A DNA stretch of 55,351 nt from Deltaproteobacteria bacterium (GCA_016283195.1 JAEEML010000025.1:1-55351), one strand, 5' to 3'. Shown: positions 45,840 to 54,995, numbered from the stretch's first letter. The notes: generated by a model not told the origin, from the sequence alone. Numbers and translations are program-made.

Positions 45840-46776
45840 TAGATTTTGTGCCGCTGGCATTTAACTGGACAATAGTTGTAAAGGGCGGCACCGATTTGGT
45901 GAGCCAAACATTACCCCCGATAATCGCGCCTTTGCCGATAGTAACCCGGCCAAGAATAGTAGCTCCGGCATAGATAATAACGTCATCTTCAACGATAGGA
46001 TGGCGTTTAACTCCTTTAATCGGCTGCCCGTTGGCATCGAGGGCAAAATTCTTAGCTCCAAGCGTAACTCCTTGATATAAGCGCACATTGTTGCCAATTT
46101 CCGCTGTCTCGCCAATAACTACGCCAGTGCCGTGATCAATGAAAAAACTATGGCCGATTGTGGCTCCCGGGTGAATATCGATGCCAGTTACACTATGAGC
46201 ATATTCTGTAATAATTCTAGGGAGTAACGGCACTTTTAATGTGTGCAAAACATGGGCGATGCGGTAGTATGTAATGGCCAGCATACCTGGGTAAGAAAAG
46301 ATAATCTCATCGGTGCTGGGAGCTGCCGGATCGCCAATAAAGGCGGCTTCTACATCGGAATTTAGCACTTTTTGCAACTCAGGAAGGGCTAAAATGAACT
46401 CATCTGTGAGCTTTAAGGCCAGAATTTCGCATTCTCGGCATGGTCCGTCATCACTACAGGTGAAACAGAGGCCACGCTTAATTTGCTCAGAGAGGAGCCT
46501 TCTGGCGCGATCTACGGCTGTTCCTACATAATAAGTGGCACTGGCCGCGGAAATATCATTTATGCCAACATAGCCGGGAAAAAGGGCTGCGCGAATAACT
46601 TCCACCGTCTCAATAATGACATCGCGTGAGGGAAGACTTATTTCACAAACCTTGCGGCGATGCTGGACATGGCGGCGAATGGGCATACTATCGGCGCTGG
46701 TGAGTTTTTTTACTGTTTTACTGATAATGGCGTTTTCGCCTTCGTTACAAACCTGACAATGTTCTTTGTTATTCAT
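45811..46776 (-). CDS. cysE: Serine O-acetyltransferase
   Basis: Left-handed beta-helix GIDIHPGATIGHSFFIDHGTGVVIGETAEIGNNVRLYQGVTLGA; GKGAIIGGNVWLTKSVPP. Confidence 0.92.
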   Translation of the reverse strand: MNNKEHCQVCNEGENAIISKTVKKLTSADSMPIRRHVQHRRKVCEISLPSRDVIIETVEVIRAALFPGYVGINDISAASATYYVGTAVDRARRLLSEQIKRGLCFTCSDDGPCRECEILALKLTDEFILALPELQKVLNSDVEAAFIGDPAAPSTDEIIFSYPGMLAITYYRIAHVLHTLKVPLLPRIITEYAHSVTGIDIHPGATIGHSFFIDHGTGVVIGETAEIGNNVRLYQGVTLGAKNFALDANGQPIKGVKRHPIVEDDVIIYAGATILGRVTIGKGAIIGGNVWLTKSVPPFTTIVQLNASGTKSINQYGDYVI

Positions 46777-46824
46777 AACCAAACCTCGGGCCCAAGGCGG
46801 GCAAAAGGGTTCTATAGTAAAATT

Positions 46825-46838
46825 CTGGAATTTTCCAG
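46825..46838. repeat. Inverted repeat CTGGAA-TT-TTCCAG upstream of cysE (possible operator)
   Basis: Perfect 6-bp arms, 2-nt gap. Confidence 0.4.
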
Positions 46839-47218
46839 TACTAGTTACGTGAAGGACAAAAATCTCTCAAAAACAACAATTTAAATTACCTGGCAAAAAT
46901 CAGTGTATATAAATTTATAAAAACATGATTGTTTTCAATCTATTAAGGGAAAACACTAGAGAAGGTTTTAATTAAAGCCATGTATTAACTTTTGCAGTTA
47001 ACTTATTGAATAATAAACGATATATGCAAATATAGATAAATAAGCTAGCTTTTTTAAGTAACTTATTGTATTTCAAGATAAATTATCTGAATAATGCAAA
47101 AAATCAGACTTTTGAGACGCAAAAGGCTATTAATTAGCTATAAGATTTGTTAGTTTGCAGGCGAAATTATGCCAGTTTTAAAAGTGCTTTAGTTTCGTGA
47201 AGTTATGAACCACAGATT

Positions 47219-47240
47219 TTACATAAGTTACATTATGTAA
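47219..47240. repeat. Inverted repeat TTACATAA-GTTACA-TTATGTAA in AT-rich intergenic region (operator or small hairpin candidate)
   Basis: Perfect 8-bp arms, 6-nt gap. Confidence 0.5.
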
Positions 47241-47515
47241 ACTTTTTATATGGGGTGCCCTGCTCCGCTGACTGGGTAAAAATAAAGCATAAAAAACACC
47301 TAAAATTGCTTCGAAGCTAAAATTTGCCGCCGATGGCTGGCCGGCTATTTTGCTCATAGCCAAACTCTCGCGGTTACCCAGGTGCGGTTTTGGAGATTAG
47401 TGTCACTCTTTTTCTGATTTGTCTATTTTTGGCGATTTTCGCGGCTCTTTGTATTACGATTACAATTTTTGCAAAAATCGGCTATTTAGTTTTTGGTTAA
47501 CACAAGGCAGACGAC

Positions 47516-48718
47516 TTAAATGGCAGCGTAAGCGTAAATCAACCCTTTGGCGGTCATGAAATAGAGAAATTCGCCGCCGAGAGCCATTTCCGGAGTAAAT
47601 TCCCCGCCCACATCTATGGCATGAAGCGGCCGCCCACTATTTAAATCAATAGTTAAAATGCCGTCATGGGTGGTTGGCAACAGAATGGTTTTTTCGTTTG
47701 GCATAAAAAGCAATTCACCTGTTTGCCCGCTCTTAAAAGCAGTTTCCCAGATGGTAAAGCCTTGATAATCCAAGGCATTTACAATGCCGCTTGGCTGAGC
47801 TATTACCAGTCCGCTTCCGGTATTGACAATGGAAGAAACCATATATTCATCGTGATTCCAGAGAACCACTCCGTTATTGGCATCAATGGCAAAGAGGCCA
47901 CCATTATATGAAGCGGCATAAATAATGTGCCGCCCAACCTCTCCGCCAAAAACTGGTGTGGCATCAACATCGGTAAAGCGCATTTTATTGGTATCTTTTT
48001 TAGCCAGCATGGCTTTAAAAGCAACGAGGCCATTTTTCTTGGAAAGAGCCAGAAGATAACCGTCGGCCAGCCCAACATATATAGATGGCAAATCCGGCAA
48101 TGAAACAACCGGCGTATGGCCGCGAACAGTCATTTCCTGTACGGCGCCTCTGTGGGTATAAGACCAGATTTTCTCACCGGTAAGTGCCGATAATTTAAAG
48201 AAATTGCCCTTTTCAGTGGCAAAATAAATCGCCGCGCCGCCGGCTTCGTTTTCAAAATAAGGCTTCGCCAGCACAGCTCCGCCTTGTGAATCGGTGCGCC
48301 ATAGCTCTTGGCCGTTTTCCAAGTTATATGCCAAGAAAATACCATCCAGGGTGCCAACAAAAAAAGCTGTTATTTTTTTGCCCTTTAACTCAATATCGGC
48401 AAGTAGGCCCGGAGCACCTATGGGCGGGGCTTTATCTTTTTTCCATTCTATGTGGCCATCTTGATCCAAACAGCGCAGGTGGCCGCCATCGGTACCGATA
48501 ACCACCCTGCTGCCGTCTTTTGTGGTAACAGGTGAACCATGGTTGCCGATAGTAGAATCTATGCGAGCATTCCAATAATGGCGAAAAATGCGTTCTTTTA
48601 TGGTAACGTAATTATATTTTGTGGCAGATTCCTCAGCCAGTACAGCCGGTGTGGCAATTAAAGATGTAAGGCAAAATGAAGAGATAAGCGGTCTAAAAGA
48701 GCGACTTAATTGCGGCAT
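47516..48718 (-). CDS. PQQ-like beta-propeller protein (BamB-like)
   Basis: Signal peptide; repeated propeller motifs (LRCLDQDGHIEWK, YNLENGQELWRTDSQG, FAIDANNGVVLWNHD). Confidence 0.8.
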   Translation of the reverse strand: MPQLSRSFRPLISSFCLTSLIATPAVLAEESATKYNYVTIKERIFRHYWNARIDSTIGNHGSPVTTKDGSRVVIGTDGGHLRCLDQDGHIEWKKDKAPPIGAPGLLADIELKGKKITAFFVGTLDGIFLAYNLENGQELWRTDSQGGAVLAKPYFENEAGGAAIYFATEKGNFFKLSALTGEKIWSYTHRGAVQEMTVRGHTPVVSLPDLPSIYVGLADGYLLALSKKNGLVAFKAMLAKKDTNKMRFTDVDATPVFGGEVGRHIIYAASYNGGLFAIDANNGVVLWNHDEYMVSSIVNTGSGLVIAQPSGIVNALDYQGFTIWETAFKSGQTGELLFMPNEKTILLPTTHDGILTIDLNSGRPLHAIDVGGEFTPEMALGGEFLYFMTAKGLIYAYAAI

Positions 48719-48736
48719 AATAAATTCACAGAAATT

Positions 48737-49504
48737 TTAAATAGAAGCTAATTGAGTTTCGGCCAAGGCGGCAAAAGCAGAAGTACCATCGCTATTTTTG
48801 GCGGCCTCAATGACCTTTTTAAAGAGCTCTTTAGCTTTTTCTGCATTGTTCTTTTGCATATAAATGCGGCCTTGGTGATAATCAGCGGCTTCCACCATGC
48901 TCTTGTCGGCAGATTCGCTCAAGCTGGCAAATTGTTTGAGAGCATTATCTAAATCACCGGCCGATTCATAAGAGTAGCCCAAAAGCTCAACGGCTCTAAA
49001 ATGGAAGGTATCTGTTTTGCTGGATTTTGTTAAATATTCCTTTAAAACCTGCACTGCTTCTTGTGGTTTATAATTATTGTAAAGAGCAATGGCTTTGCGG
49101 AGTCTGGCAATCTGCCCGACACCGTTTCCGTTTTGTGAGGCAATGGTGTCATCAAGAGCGCGAATAAGAGCTTTGGTTTTGTCTTCTTCGCTACCGAAAT
49201 GTTGTCTTTGGGCTTTCTTTTCTTCATCGGAAAGACCGGAAACAGAAGGAACTTCTTCATTTACAGAAGCGTCAAGTACGCGCTGAACAGCAAAGAAAGA
49301 ATCGGAAGCGAGAGCTTTGGAATGCTCGATTAGCATCATTGAGCCCCAAATTCCCAAAACAGCGGCCGAAGCCAAGCCAATTGTAAGAAAAACCTGTTTT
49401 TTGTGGCTATTATACCACTCAGCTGCCTCATTGGCGGCACCGATAAAAGCATCTGGTTGTTTTAATTTCTCTTTTCTGGTGATTTTCTTTTTAATAACAG
49501 TCAT
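48737..49504 (-). CDS. YfgM-like membrane-anchored TPR protein
   Basis: Single N-terminal TM (QVFLTIGLASAAVLGIWGSMMLI) then TPRs; directly upstream of the BamB-like gene. Confidence 0.7.
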   Translation of the reverse strand: MTVIKKKITRKEKLKQPDAFIGAANEAAEWYNSHKKQVFLTIGLASAAVLGIWGSMMLIEHSKALASDSFFAVQRVLDASVNEEVPSVSGLSDEEKKAQRQHFGSEEDKTKALIRALDDTIASQNGNGVGQIARLRKAIALYNNYKPQEAVQVLKEYLTKSSKTDTFHFRAVELLGYSYESAGDLDNALKQFASLSESADKSMVEAADYHQGRIYMQKNNAEKAKELFKKVIEAAKNSDGTSAFAALAETQLASI

Positions 49505-49575
49505 CTCATTGGCTCCGGCTTTTTGTCCAATACCTTGACAAAAAGCGCAAAATGGTATTCATAAGCTCCGCCGTT

Positions 49576-49625
49576 ACTCGGCCTCAAGGAGCGTACCAAG
49601 TCTCCTTATATGCAGTTGGCCGAGT
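49576..49625 (+). promoter_or_regulatory. Nested stem-loop leader of the RNase G/E gene
   Basis: Outer perfect 8-bp arms ACTCGGCC (49576-49583)/GGCCGAGT (49618-49625); inner perfect 6-bp arms AAGGAG (49586-49591)/CTCCTT (49602-49607). Confidence 0.6.
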
Positions 49626-49642
49626 TGTCAAGAAGGTTTAAA

Positions 49643-51115
49643 ATGAAAGATATATTAATAAATGTCTCTGAACCGGCTTTGCGTCGCGGTGCAGTGCTGG
49701 AAGATGGCAAACTGAGTGAATTACTTATAGAAAAAAGTGATGAACCGGCTTACCGCGGTTGCGTTTACCTGGGACGCATTGTAAATTATGAAAAATCCCT
49801 AAAAGCGGCTTTTGTTGATATAGGGCGTCAGCGTCACGCTTTTTTGCCTTTAAATGAAATTATGCCGACATATCTTGGTGGCAAAAACGAAAATCCCAAG
49901 AAAAACCAAGAAGTTCTGGTGCAGGTCACCAGAGAAGAAAATATGCAAAAAGGCGCTATGATCACTACTTATATCTCACTTGCCGGCCGGTATTTGGTTT
50001 ATATGCCCCAAGTGGCCGGTCATAATGGTATATCGCGAAAAATTAACGATGAGGCTGAGCGACAGCGCTTAAAAGGTATTCAGGAAATAATTACTCCCAA
50101 GGGCTCCTCAACTATTATGCGCACTGCCTGCCTTGATTGCTCAAAGAGTAAGTTGGCGGAAGATTTAGCTTTTTTGAAGCGTCTTTGGGCAAAGATGCAG
50201 CAGCGGATAAAAAAAACCGCCGCTCCGGCAATCATTTATGCCGAGGAAGATTTTGTTTCCAAAATTCTGCGCGAATATTTTAGCCCCGATGTAGAGGAAA
50301 TTCTCATAGACGATGAGGCCTCATTTAAAACGGGCCTGGAATATTTTCGCTGTATTTCTCCGCGGATAGCCCAAAAGAAATTGAAGCTTTATAATGATAA
50401 AGAGCCCTTATTCTTCCGCTACAAATTGGAAGAGCAAATTAAAGAAGTTTTTAAGCCCAAAGTGTACCTCAAAAGCGGTGGCAGCATAGTTATAGAACAA
50501 ACCGAAGCCCTCGTTTCTATTGATGTAAACTCCGGAAAAACAAGAGAAAAAAATCCGCCTGACACATCTTTAAAAACTAATATCGAAGCGGCTTACGAAA
50601 TTGCCCGCCAACTCAGGCTACGCGATTTGGGCGGCATTATTGTCATTGATTTTATTGATATGGAGAGCAAAGGCCATGAGCAAAAAGTGCTTGAGGCTTT
50701 GCATGAAGCGCTGAAGCTGGACCGCGCCCGCGTTAAAGTCGGCCCCTTTTCGGCCAATGGCACGGTTGAACTGAATAGGCAGAGAAGAAACTCCAAAATA
50801 TCAAGCAGTTTAATGCAAGTATGCCCATGCTGTAACGGCACCGGCCACCTTTTGCCACCGCTTTTACAAACCATAGCCATTATGGAGCGCCTGAAAGCTG
50901 GTCTAAGCCGGGCCAGAGAAGTAGGCGATTTTAGTGGCCAGAATTTTTTCCTGGAATCTTCACAAGTTAACGCTTTTATGCTCTTAAATGAACATCGTGC
51001 CGAGCTATATACTTTGGAGCAGGAATTCGCTTGCTCTATTGCCATTACCCCTGCTGCCCCGCTTTTTGACGCTTCCGAAGGTGGCCTTTCTATTTCCGTC
51101 ACTTATAAAAGATAG
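49643..51115 (+). CDS. rng: Ribonuclease G/E family
   Basis: MKDILINVSEP...YLGRIVNYEKSLKAAFVDIG, LVSIDVNSGK, GGIIVIDFIDM, CPCCNGTGH. ATG 49643 preceded by AAGAAGGT; the 49610 start lies inside the hairpin. Confidence 0.93.
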   Translation: MKDILINVSEPALRRGAVLEDGKLSELLIEKSDEPAYRGCVYLGRIVNYEKSLKAAFVDIGRQRHAFLPLNEIMPTYLGGKNENPKKNQEVLVQVTREENMQKGAMITTYISLAGRYLVYMPQVAGHNGISRKINDEAERQRLKGIQEIITPKGSSTIMRTACLDCSKSKLAEDLAFLKRLWAKMQQRIKKTAAPAIIYAEEDFVSKILREYFSPDVEEILIDDEASFKTGLEYFRCISPRIAQKKLKLYNDKEPLFFRYKLEEQIKEVFKPKVYLKSGGSIVIEQTEALVSIDVNSGKTREKNPPDTSLKTNIEAAYEIARQLRLRDLGGIIVIDFIDMESKGHEQKVLEALHEALKLDRARVKVGPFSANGTVELNRQRRNSKISSSLMQVCPCCNGTGHLLPPLLQTIAIMERLKAGLSRAREVGDFSGQNFFLESSQVNAFMLLNEHRAELYTLEQEFACSIAITPAAPLFDASEGGLSISVTYKR

Positions 51116-51218
51116 TGGCTTGAAATTATAGCCCGGATTTGGCAAAAGGTATGTGGCAATTGCGCCGTGCAGGAATATAAAAACTGTGCTGTACTGTTTA
51201 TTTTCAAAGGAGTTTTAA

Positions 51219-51707
51219 ATGGATAAAAAGATTATGCTCGCTTATTTTTCCGCAGCGGGACATACAAGACGCATCGCCCAGGCTCTGGCTGATAAATTAG
51301 CAATAGATTGCATTGAAATTAAACCGGTAATTCCCTATAGCCCAAGCGATCTCGACTGGTATGATCCCAATAGTCGCACTTTCAGAGAAATGCAAAATGA
51401 GAAAATCAAACCGGCTATGCAGCCTATAAGAGCTGATCTTAGTAGCTTTGATATATTGTTTTTGGGCTTTCCTGTTTGGTGGTACACATACCCGCGTATT
51501 GTCGGTGTTTTTTTGGATTTGCTTAATTTAAAAGGAAAAATTATTGTGCCTTTTGCTACTTCCGATGGTAGCGATATAACTTCTTGCGCCCGTAATTTGG
51601 AAAAGAATTACCATGAAGCAATTATTCATCCGGGCCGTATTTTGTCCGGCAATCTGAATAGAGAATTGCTCAATGAATGGCTCTCCGACTTGGGACTTTC
51701 CTTTTGA
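51219..51707 (+). CDS. Flavodoxin family protein
   Basis: LAYFSAAGHTRRIAQALADKL, DILFLGFPVWWYTYPRIVGVFLD, VPFATSDGSD. Confidence 0.92.
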   Translation: MDKKIMLAYFSAAGHTRRIAQALADKLAIDCIEIKPVIPYSPSDLDWYDPNSRTFREMQNEKIKPAMQPIRADLSSFDILFLGFPVWWYTYPRIVGVFLDLLNLKGKIIVPFATSDGSDITSCARNLEKNYHEAIIHPGRILSGNLNRELLNEWLSDLGLSF

Positions 51708-52411
51708 AACAAGCTATTTACCTATTAATATTGTCTTTTTTTGCTGCCTTGCCGTCTGCCTCCGCTGCCGCAGGCAATGGCCATGGCGAGGCCGGTCTTG
51801 TGCTGCAAAGCGGGCGCAATTATATAAAAGGTGCTTATGGTGAAGCAGCGCTGCGCGGTAGCTATGAATGGCGCGGTTTGGAAGCGGCTTTGACCTTGGG
51901 TCTGCGCGGCACAAAGGCGCAAAATAATGCTTTTTTCTCCGGCCTCACCGCTGAGGTGGCCTACACTGTGCCCATTCCGCATTTTCCTTTTGAATTTCGC
52001 TTGGTTTATAACTTTTCACCCCACTTTGAATCCACCATTATGGAGCACGATTTAGTGCTTATGGGCAGTTATCAAGGGCGCCATTTAGCCACAGGACTCG
52101 GTTACCAGGTGCGTTTTAACCGCTCACTTGATGGCCTCACCAAATATGTGGAATATTCCAACTATTTATATTTATTTGAAATTTATATTTGGCCCCAAGG
52201 GCATAAATATAATATCTATGGCGGAGTGAAAAACTACGACATCTTAAATTATGGTTTGGATCCGCTATTTTATCTGGCTACCTATTACACTCTGCCCGGC
52301 GGTGGGCCGCGCCTCTTCTTGGCCTGGCTCTATCAAGGAGCCGGTGTGGGGCCCATTCTCTTTAACCATTTTGATTGGAAAGTGCGGGTGGCTTTATTAT
52401 GGCAATTCTAA
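51704..52411 (+). CDS. Small outer-membrane beta-barrel protein of unknown function
   Basis: Signal peptide (LKQAIYLLILSFFAALPSASA) and terminal Phe (...RVALLWQF) typical of BAM substrates; likely TTG start overlapping the flavodoxin stop. Confidence 0.6.
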   Translation: MKQAIYLLILSFFAALPSASAAAGNGHGEAGLVLQSGRNYIKGAYGEAALRGSYEWRGLEAALTLGLRGTKAQNNAFFSGLTAEVAYTVPIPHFPFEFRLVYNFSPHFESTIMEHDLVLMGSYQGRHLATGLGYQVRFNRSLDGLTKYVEYSNYLYLFEIYIWPQGHKYNIYGGVKNYDILNYGLDPLFYLATYYTLPGGGPRLFLAWLYQGAGVGPILFNHFDWKVRVALLWQF

Positions 52412-53217
52412 AAATAATGCTGCCGGCCTTGGGTTTAATTTGGCTAACTGGCTGTAATTTCAATCTTTTAAAATTTGCTTATACCGATTACGATGTAAAC
52501 GCCCGCTTTCATGATTCCATGGCACTAAATGAAGCCGATCCGCCCAAAGATCTTACTCTAACCACTGAGAATTATACTCTTTTAGTGGCCAGTGATTTGC
52601 ACCTTTCAGACAACGAAAAGGCCATGGACGGCTTTTTTGCTCAGGTGGCGGCGCAAAAACCAGCAGCTGTCATCTATAATGGCGATCTTTACAACGGCCG
52701 CGAAGAATTTGCTAATATGGCGCAGCGCCTTTTGGAAGAAAAGACAGGAGCTCCGCACTACTATGTGGCCGGCAATCATGATCAATATTTTGGCTGGCCG
52801 GTTTTTATGGAGCGCTTCGGTAGCTCCACTTACACTTTTGTAATTAATGCCGGCGCGGCACAAGACCTCGTAATTATATTGGAAAGCGGCAGCAGCACTT
52901 TGGGTAAAGAGCAACTGGCCTGGCTAAAAGAACAGCTTAAAAAGCGCGAAAATTACCGCCATTGTCTCATTTTTACCCATAGCAATCTGGTAATTCACAG
53001 CTTTAATTTTGGCACCTATCCCGAAGATGAATTGCACGAACTTTATGCTCTCTTTCATGAATATAAGGTGAGCGCTGTTATTAGCGGCCATTCACATGTG
53101 AGCGATAGCAAAGAGATTTTGGACGTGCACTATTTCAATACCGCTGCCGCCAAAAATAAGCATTATGGCATATTGACGGTAAATAACGAACTTGACTTTA
53201 AACCTGCTGATTTTTAA
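52399..53217 (+). CDS. Calcineurin-like metallophosphoesterase, predicted lipoprotein
   Basis: Lipobox IWLTGC; SDLHLSD, NGDLYNGRE, AGNHDQY, GHSHVSD metal motifs. Confidence 0.85.
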   Translation: MAILKIMLPALGLIWLTGCNFNLLKFAYTDYDVNARFHDSMALNEADPPKDLTLTTENYTLLVASDLHLSDNEKAMDGFFAQVAAQKPAAVIYNGDLYNGREEFANMAQRLLEEKTGAPHYYVAGNHDQYFGWPVFMERFGSSTYTFVINAGAAQDLVIILESGSSTLGKEQLAWLKEQLKKRENYRHCLIFTHSNLVIHSFNFGTYPEDELHELYALFHEYKVSAVISGHSHVSDSKEILDVHYFNTAAAKNKHYGILTVNNELDFKPADF

Positions 53218-53228
53218 GAGGTTTTTTT

Positions 53229-54506
53229 ATGCCCAGCTATTTGGAACGCCGCAATATTCTTATTGCCGGCAAGATGAATGCCGGTAAAAGCACCCTCTTT
53301 AACCTGCTCACCCAGGCGGAAAATTCCATTGTTGATGCCACCCCGGGGACAACTGCCGATACCAAAATAGCCGTTATGGAAATCCACGGTTTGGGGCCGG
53401 TAAAGCTTTTTGACAGCGCCGGCATTGATGAAACCGGCGAACTGGGCGAAAAAAAGCGTGCCAAGGTCTATGCCAATTTAAAAAGCGCCGATTTGCTGCT
53501 TTTGGTTATTGGCAGCAAAGGCACTGTTTTTACATGGGAAATTGAGCTTTTGGAAAAGGCGGTGCTTTGGGGCAAAAAAGTGGCTATTTGCCTAAATTGC
53601 TTTAACGGCGCGCCCGGCCGTTTGCCGGTTGAACTTAATAAATGGGCTGCCATGCCATGCCTTGCCATAGATGCCACGCAGAGTGCTGATAGAGGTAAGC
53701 TTCTTGAATTTATTAAGGAAAACTGTGAGCGAGAAGTAGAGTCCCTGCCCCTTTTGCCCTTTGTTACAGCTGGTGAGCACTATATTTTAGTTATTCCCAT
53801 GGATGATGAGACGCCCGAGGGCCGCCTTTTGCGCCCGCAAACTTTGGCGCTGGAATTTATAACCCGGCGCTTTGCCTGGCCCACCTGCTATCGCCTCGAT
53901 TTAAAAAAAGCGCGCTCGGCCGATGAAAAGTTAAAAGCAGCGGAAAAGCAGCGCTGGCTTGATTTTTTGGCCTCTTTTACGCCAAAACCGGCAGCTATAA
54001 TTACCGACAGCCAGGCTATAGACGTTGTGGACTCTTGGACTCCGGCGGAAATAGAGCTCACCACTTTCTCTATTATGATGATAGAGCAGCAATCGCGCGG
54101 GCGCCTGGCTCGTTTTGTTGCCGGGCAAAAGCAAATTTCCGCCCTAAAAGCCGGCGATAAAGTGCTAATTTATGAAGCTTGCAACCATTCGCGCATCGGT
54201 GAGGACATCGGCACGGTGCAAATTCCTGCTATTTTGCAAAAAATTGCGCCCGGAGTTGTAATAGACCACGCTTTTGGCCGTGCTCTTGGTGAAATAGAAA
54301 ATCTTAAGCAATATAAAGTGGTTATCCATTGCGGCGGCTGTATGCTGAGCCAGCAGGTTTTGGCTGCCAGATTAAAAGAGCTGGACGAAAAAGGTGTATT
54401 TTACACTAATTATGGGCTTTTTTTGGCCGGAAGACTGGGTGAAGCGGCGCTAAAGCGCGTGGTTAGGCCATTTATTGGCAGCTTATTGTTTTTGTTTGGC
54501 TTTTAA
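53229..54506 (+). CDS. hydF: [FeFe] hydrogenase H-cluster maturation GTPase HydF
   Basis: N-terminal GTPase (GKMNAGKSTLFNLL, DATPGTTAD), C-terminal CNH...(46 residues)...HCGGC, the CxHxnHCxxC cluster motif. Confidence 0.95.
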   Translation: MPSYLERRNILIAGKMNAGKSTLFNLLTQAENSIVDATPGTTADTKIAVMEIHGLGPVKLFDSAGIDETGELGEKKRAKVYANLKSADLLLLVIGSKGTVFTWEIELLEKAVLWGKKVAICLNCFNGAPGRLPVELNKWAAMPCLAIDATQSADRGKLLEFIKENCEREVESLPLLPFVTAGEHYILVIPMDDETPEGRLLRPQTLALEFITRRFAWPTCYRLDLKKARSADEKLKAAEKQRWLDFLASFTPKPAAIITDSQAIDVVDSWTPAEIELTTFSIMMIEQQSRGRLARFVAGQKQISALKAGDKVLIYEACNHSRIGEDIGTVQIPAILQKIAPGVVIDHAFGRALGEIENLKQYKVVIHCGGCMLSQQVLAARLKELDEKGVFYTNYGLFLAGRLGEAALKRVVRPFIGSLLFLFGF

Positions 54507-54622
54507 GGGTAGGTACATGAAGTTCAGTTCAGTCGCTTTATTTAATATTAGCACATATTCAACAAATCATCAATGCACAGTTTACAATTTTCCAATAATC
54601 TTGCTCACATAGAAGGTATATC

Positions 54623-54886
54623 ATGAATAATAAAGATGCAGATTATGAAACCGAGCGGAAAAAGGCTTTTCTATATATCGAAGACGGCGAATATGATACG
54701 GCCAGTGAAATATTAGATGAAATTTGGGAGGTGGATCCGGAAAATGCCTGGGTTTATATAGGGCGCTATTTAATAGAAAATAAGTTGGAATCGCTGGAAG
54801 ACTTAGAATACGATGAATCGTATGATGTACTAGAGAATTCCGACCACACAACTTGGCTTGAATATAATGAAGAAAGTCGCTATTGA
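54623..54886 (+). CDS. Small acidic TPR-like hypothetical protein
   Basis: 87 aa, ATG, preceded by GAAGG; FLYIEDGEYDTASEILDEIWEVDPENAWVYIGRYLI resembles a TPR pair. Confidence 0.55.
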   Translation: MNNKDADYETERKKAFLYIEDGEYDTASEILDEIWEVDPENAWVYIGRYLIENKLESLEDLEYDESYDVLENSDHTTWLEYNEESRY

Positions 54887-54995
54887 GGTTAAAGATCAAG
54901 GCTTTTTCGGTTCAATATTTGGTTCAACACACACAGAATATAAAACAGTTACTGAAAGATTAATCATTTACCAGATAATAATGCGGCTAAAGTAA
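54867..54995 (+). pseudogene. Short ORF (MKKVAIEVKDQGFFGSIFGSTHTEYKTVTERL...) that may be the displaced N-terminus of the downstream FISUMP gene
   Basis: 42-codon frame overlapping the previous gene. A single added A in TTAATC at about 54959-54962 would join it to the FISUMP frame as ...VTERLNHLPDNNAAK... Confidence 0.4.

Noticed and set aside
47178-47363. 61-aa reverse ORF in the AT-rich intergenic region
   Set aside because: No recognisable domain, spans the palindrome, weak start context; kept only as part of the unexplained region.
47250-47430. Block GGGGTGCCCTGCTCC... considered as SRP RNA, 6S RNA or tmRNA
   Set aside because: Lacks the conserved SRP core (GGAAGCAGCC-type), tmRNA tRNA-like end, and any recognisable 6S bubble.
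49535-49563. TTGACA upstream of rng considered as promoter
   Set aside because: No good -10 hexamer at 16-18 nt; not strong enough to list.
54621-54899. 92-aa reverse ORF opposite the small acidic protein
   Set aside because: No recognisable homology; the forward ORF has a Shine-Dalgarno-like site and coherent composition.
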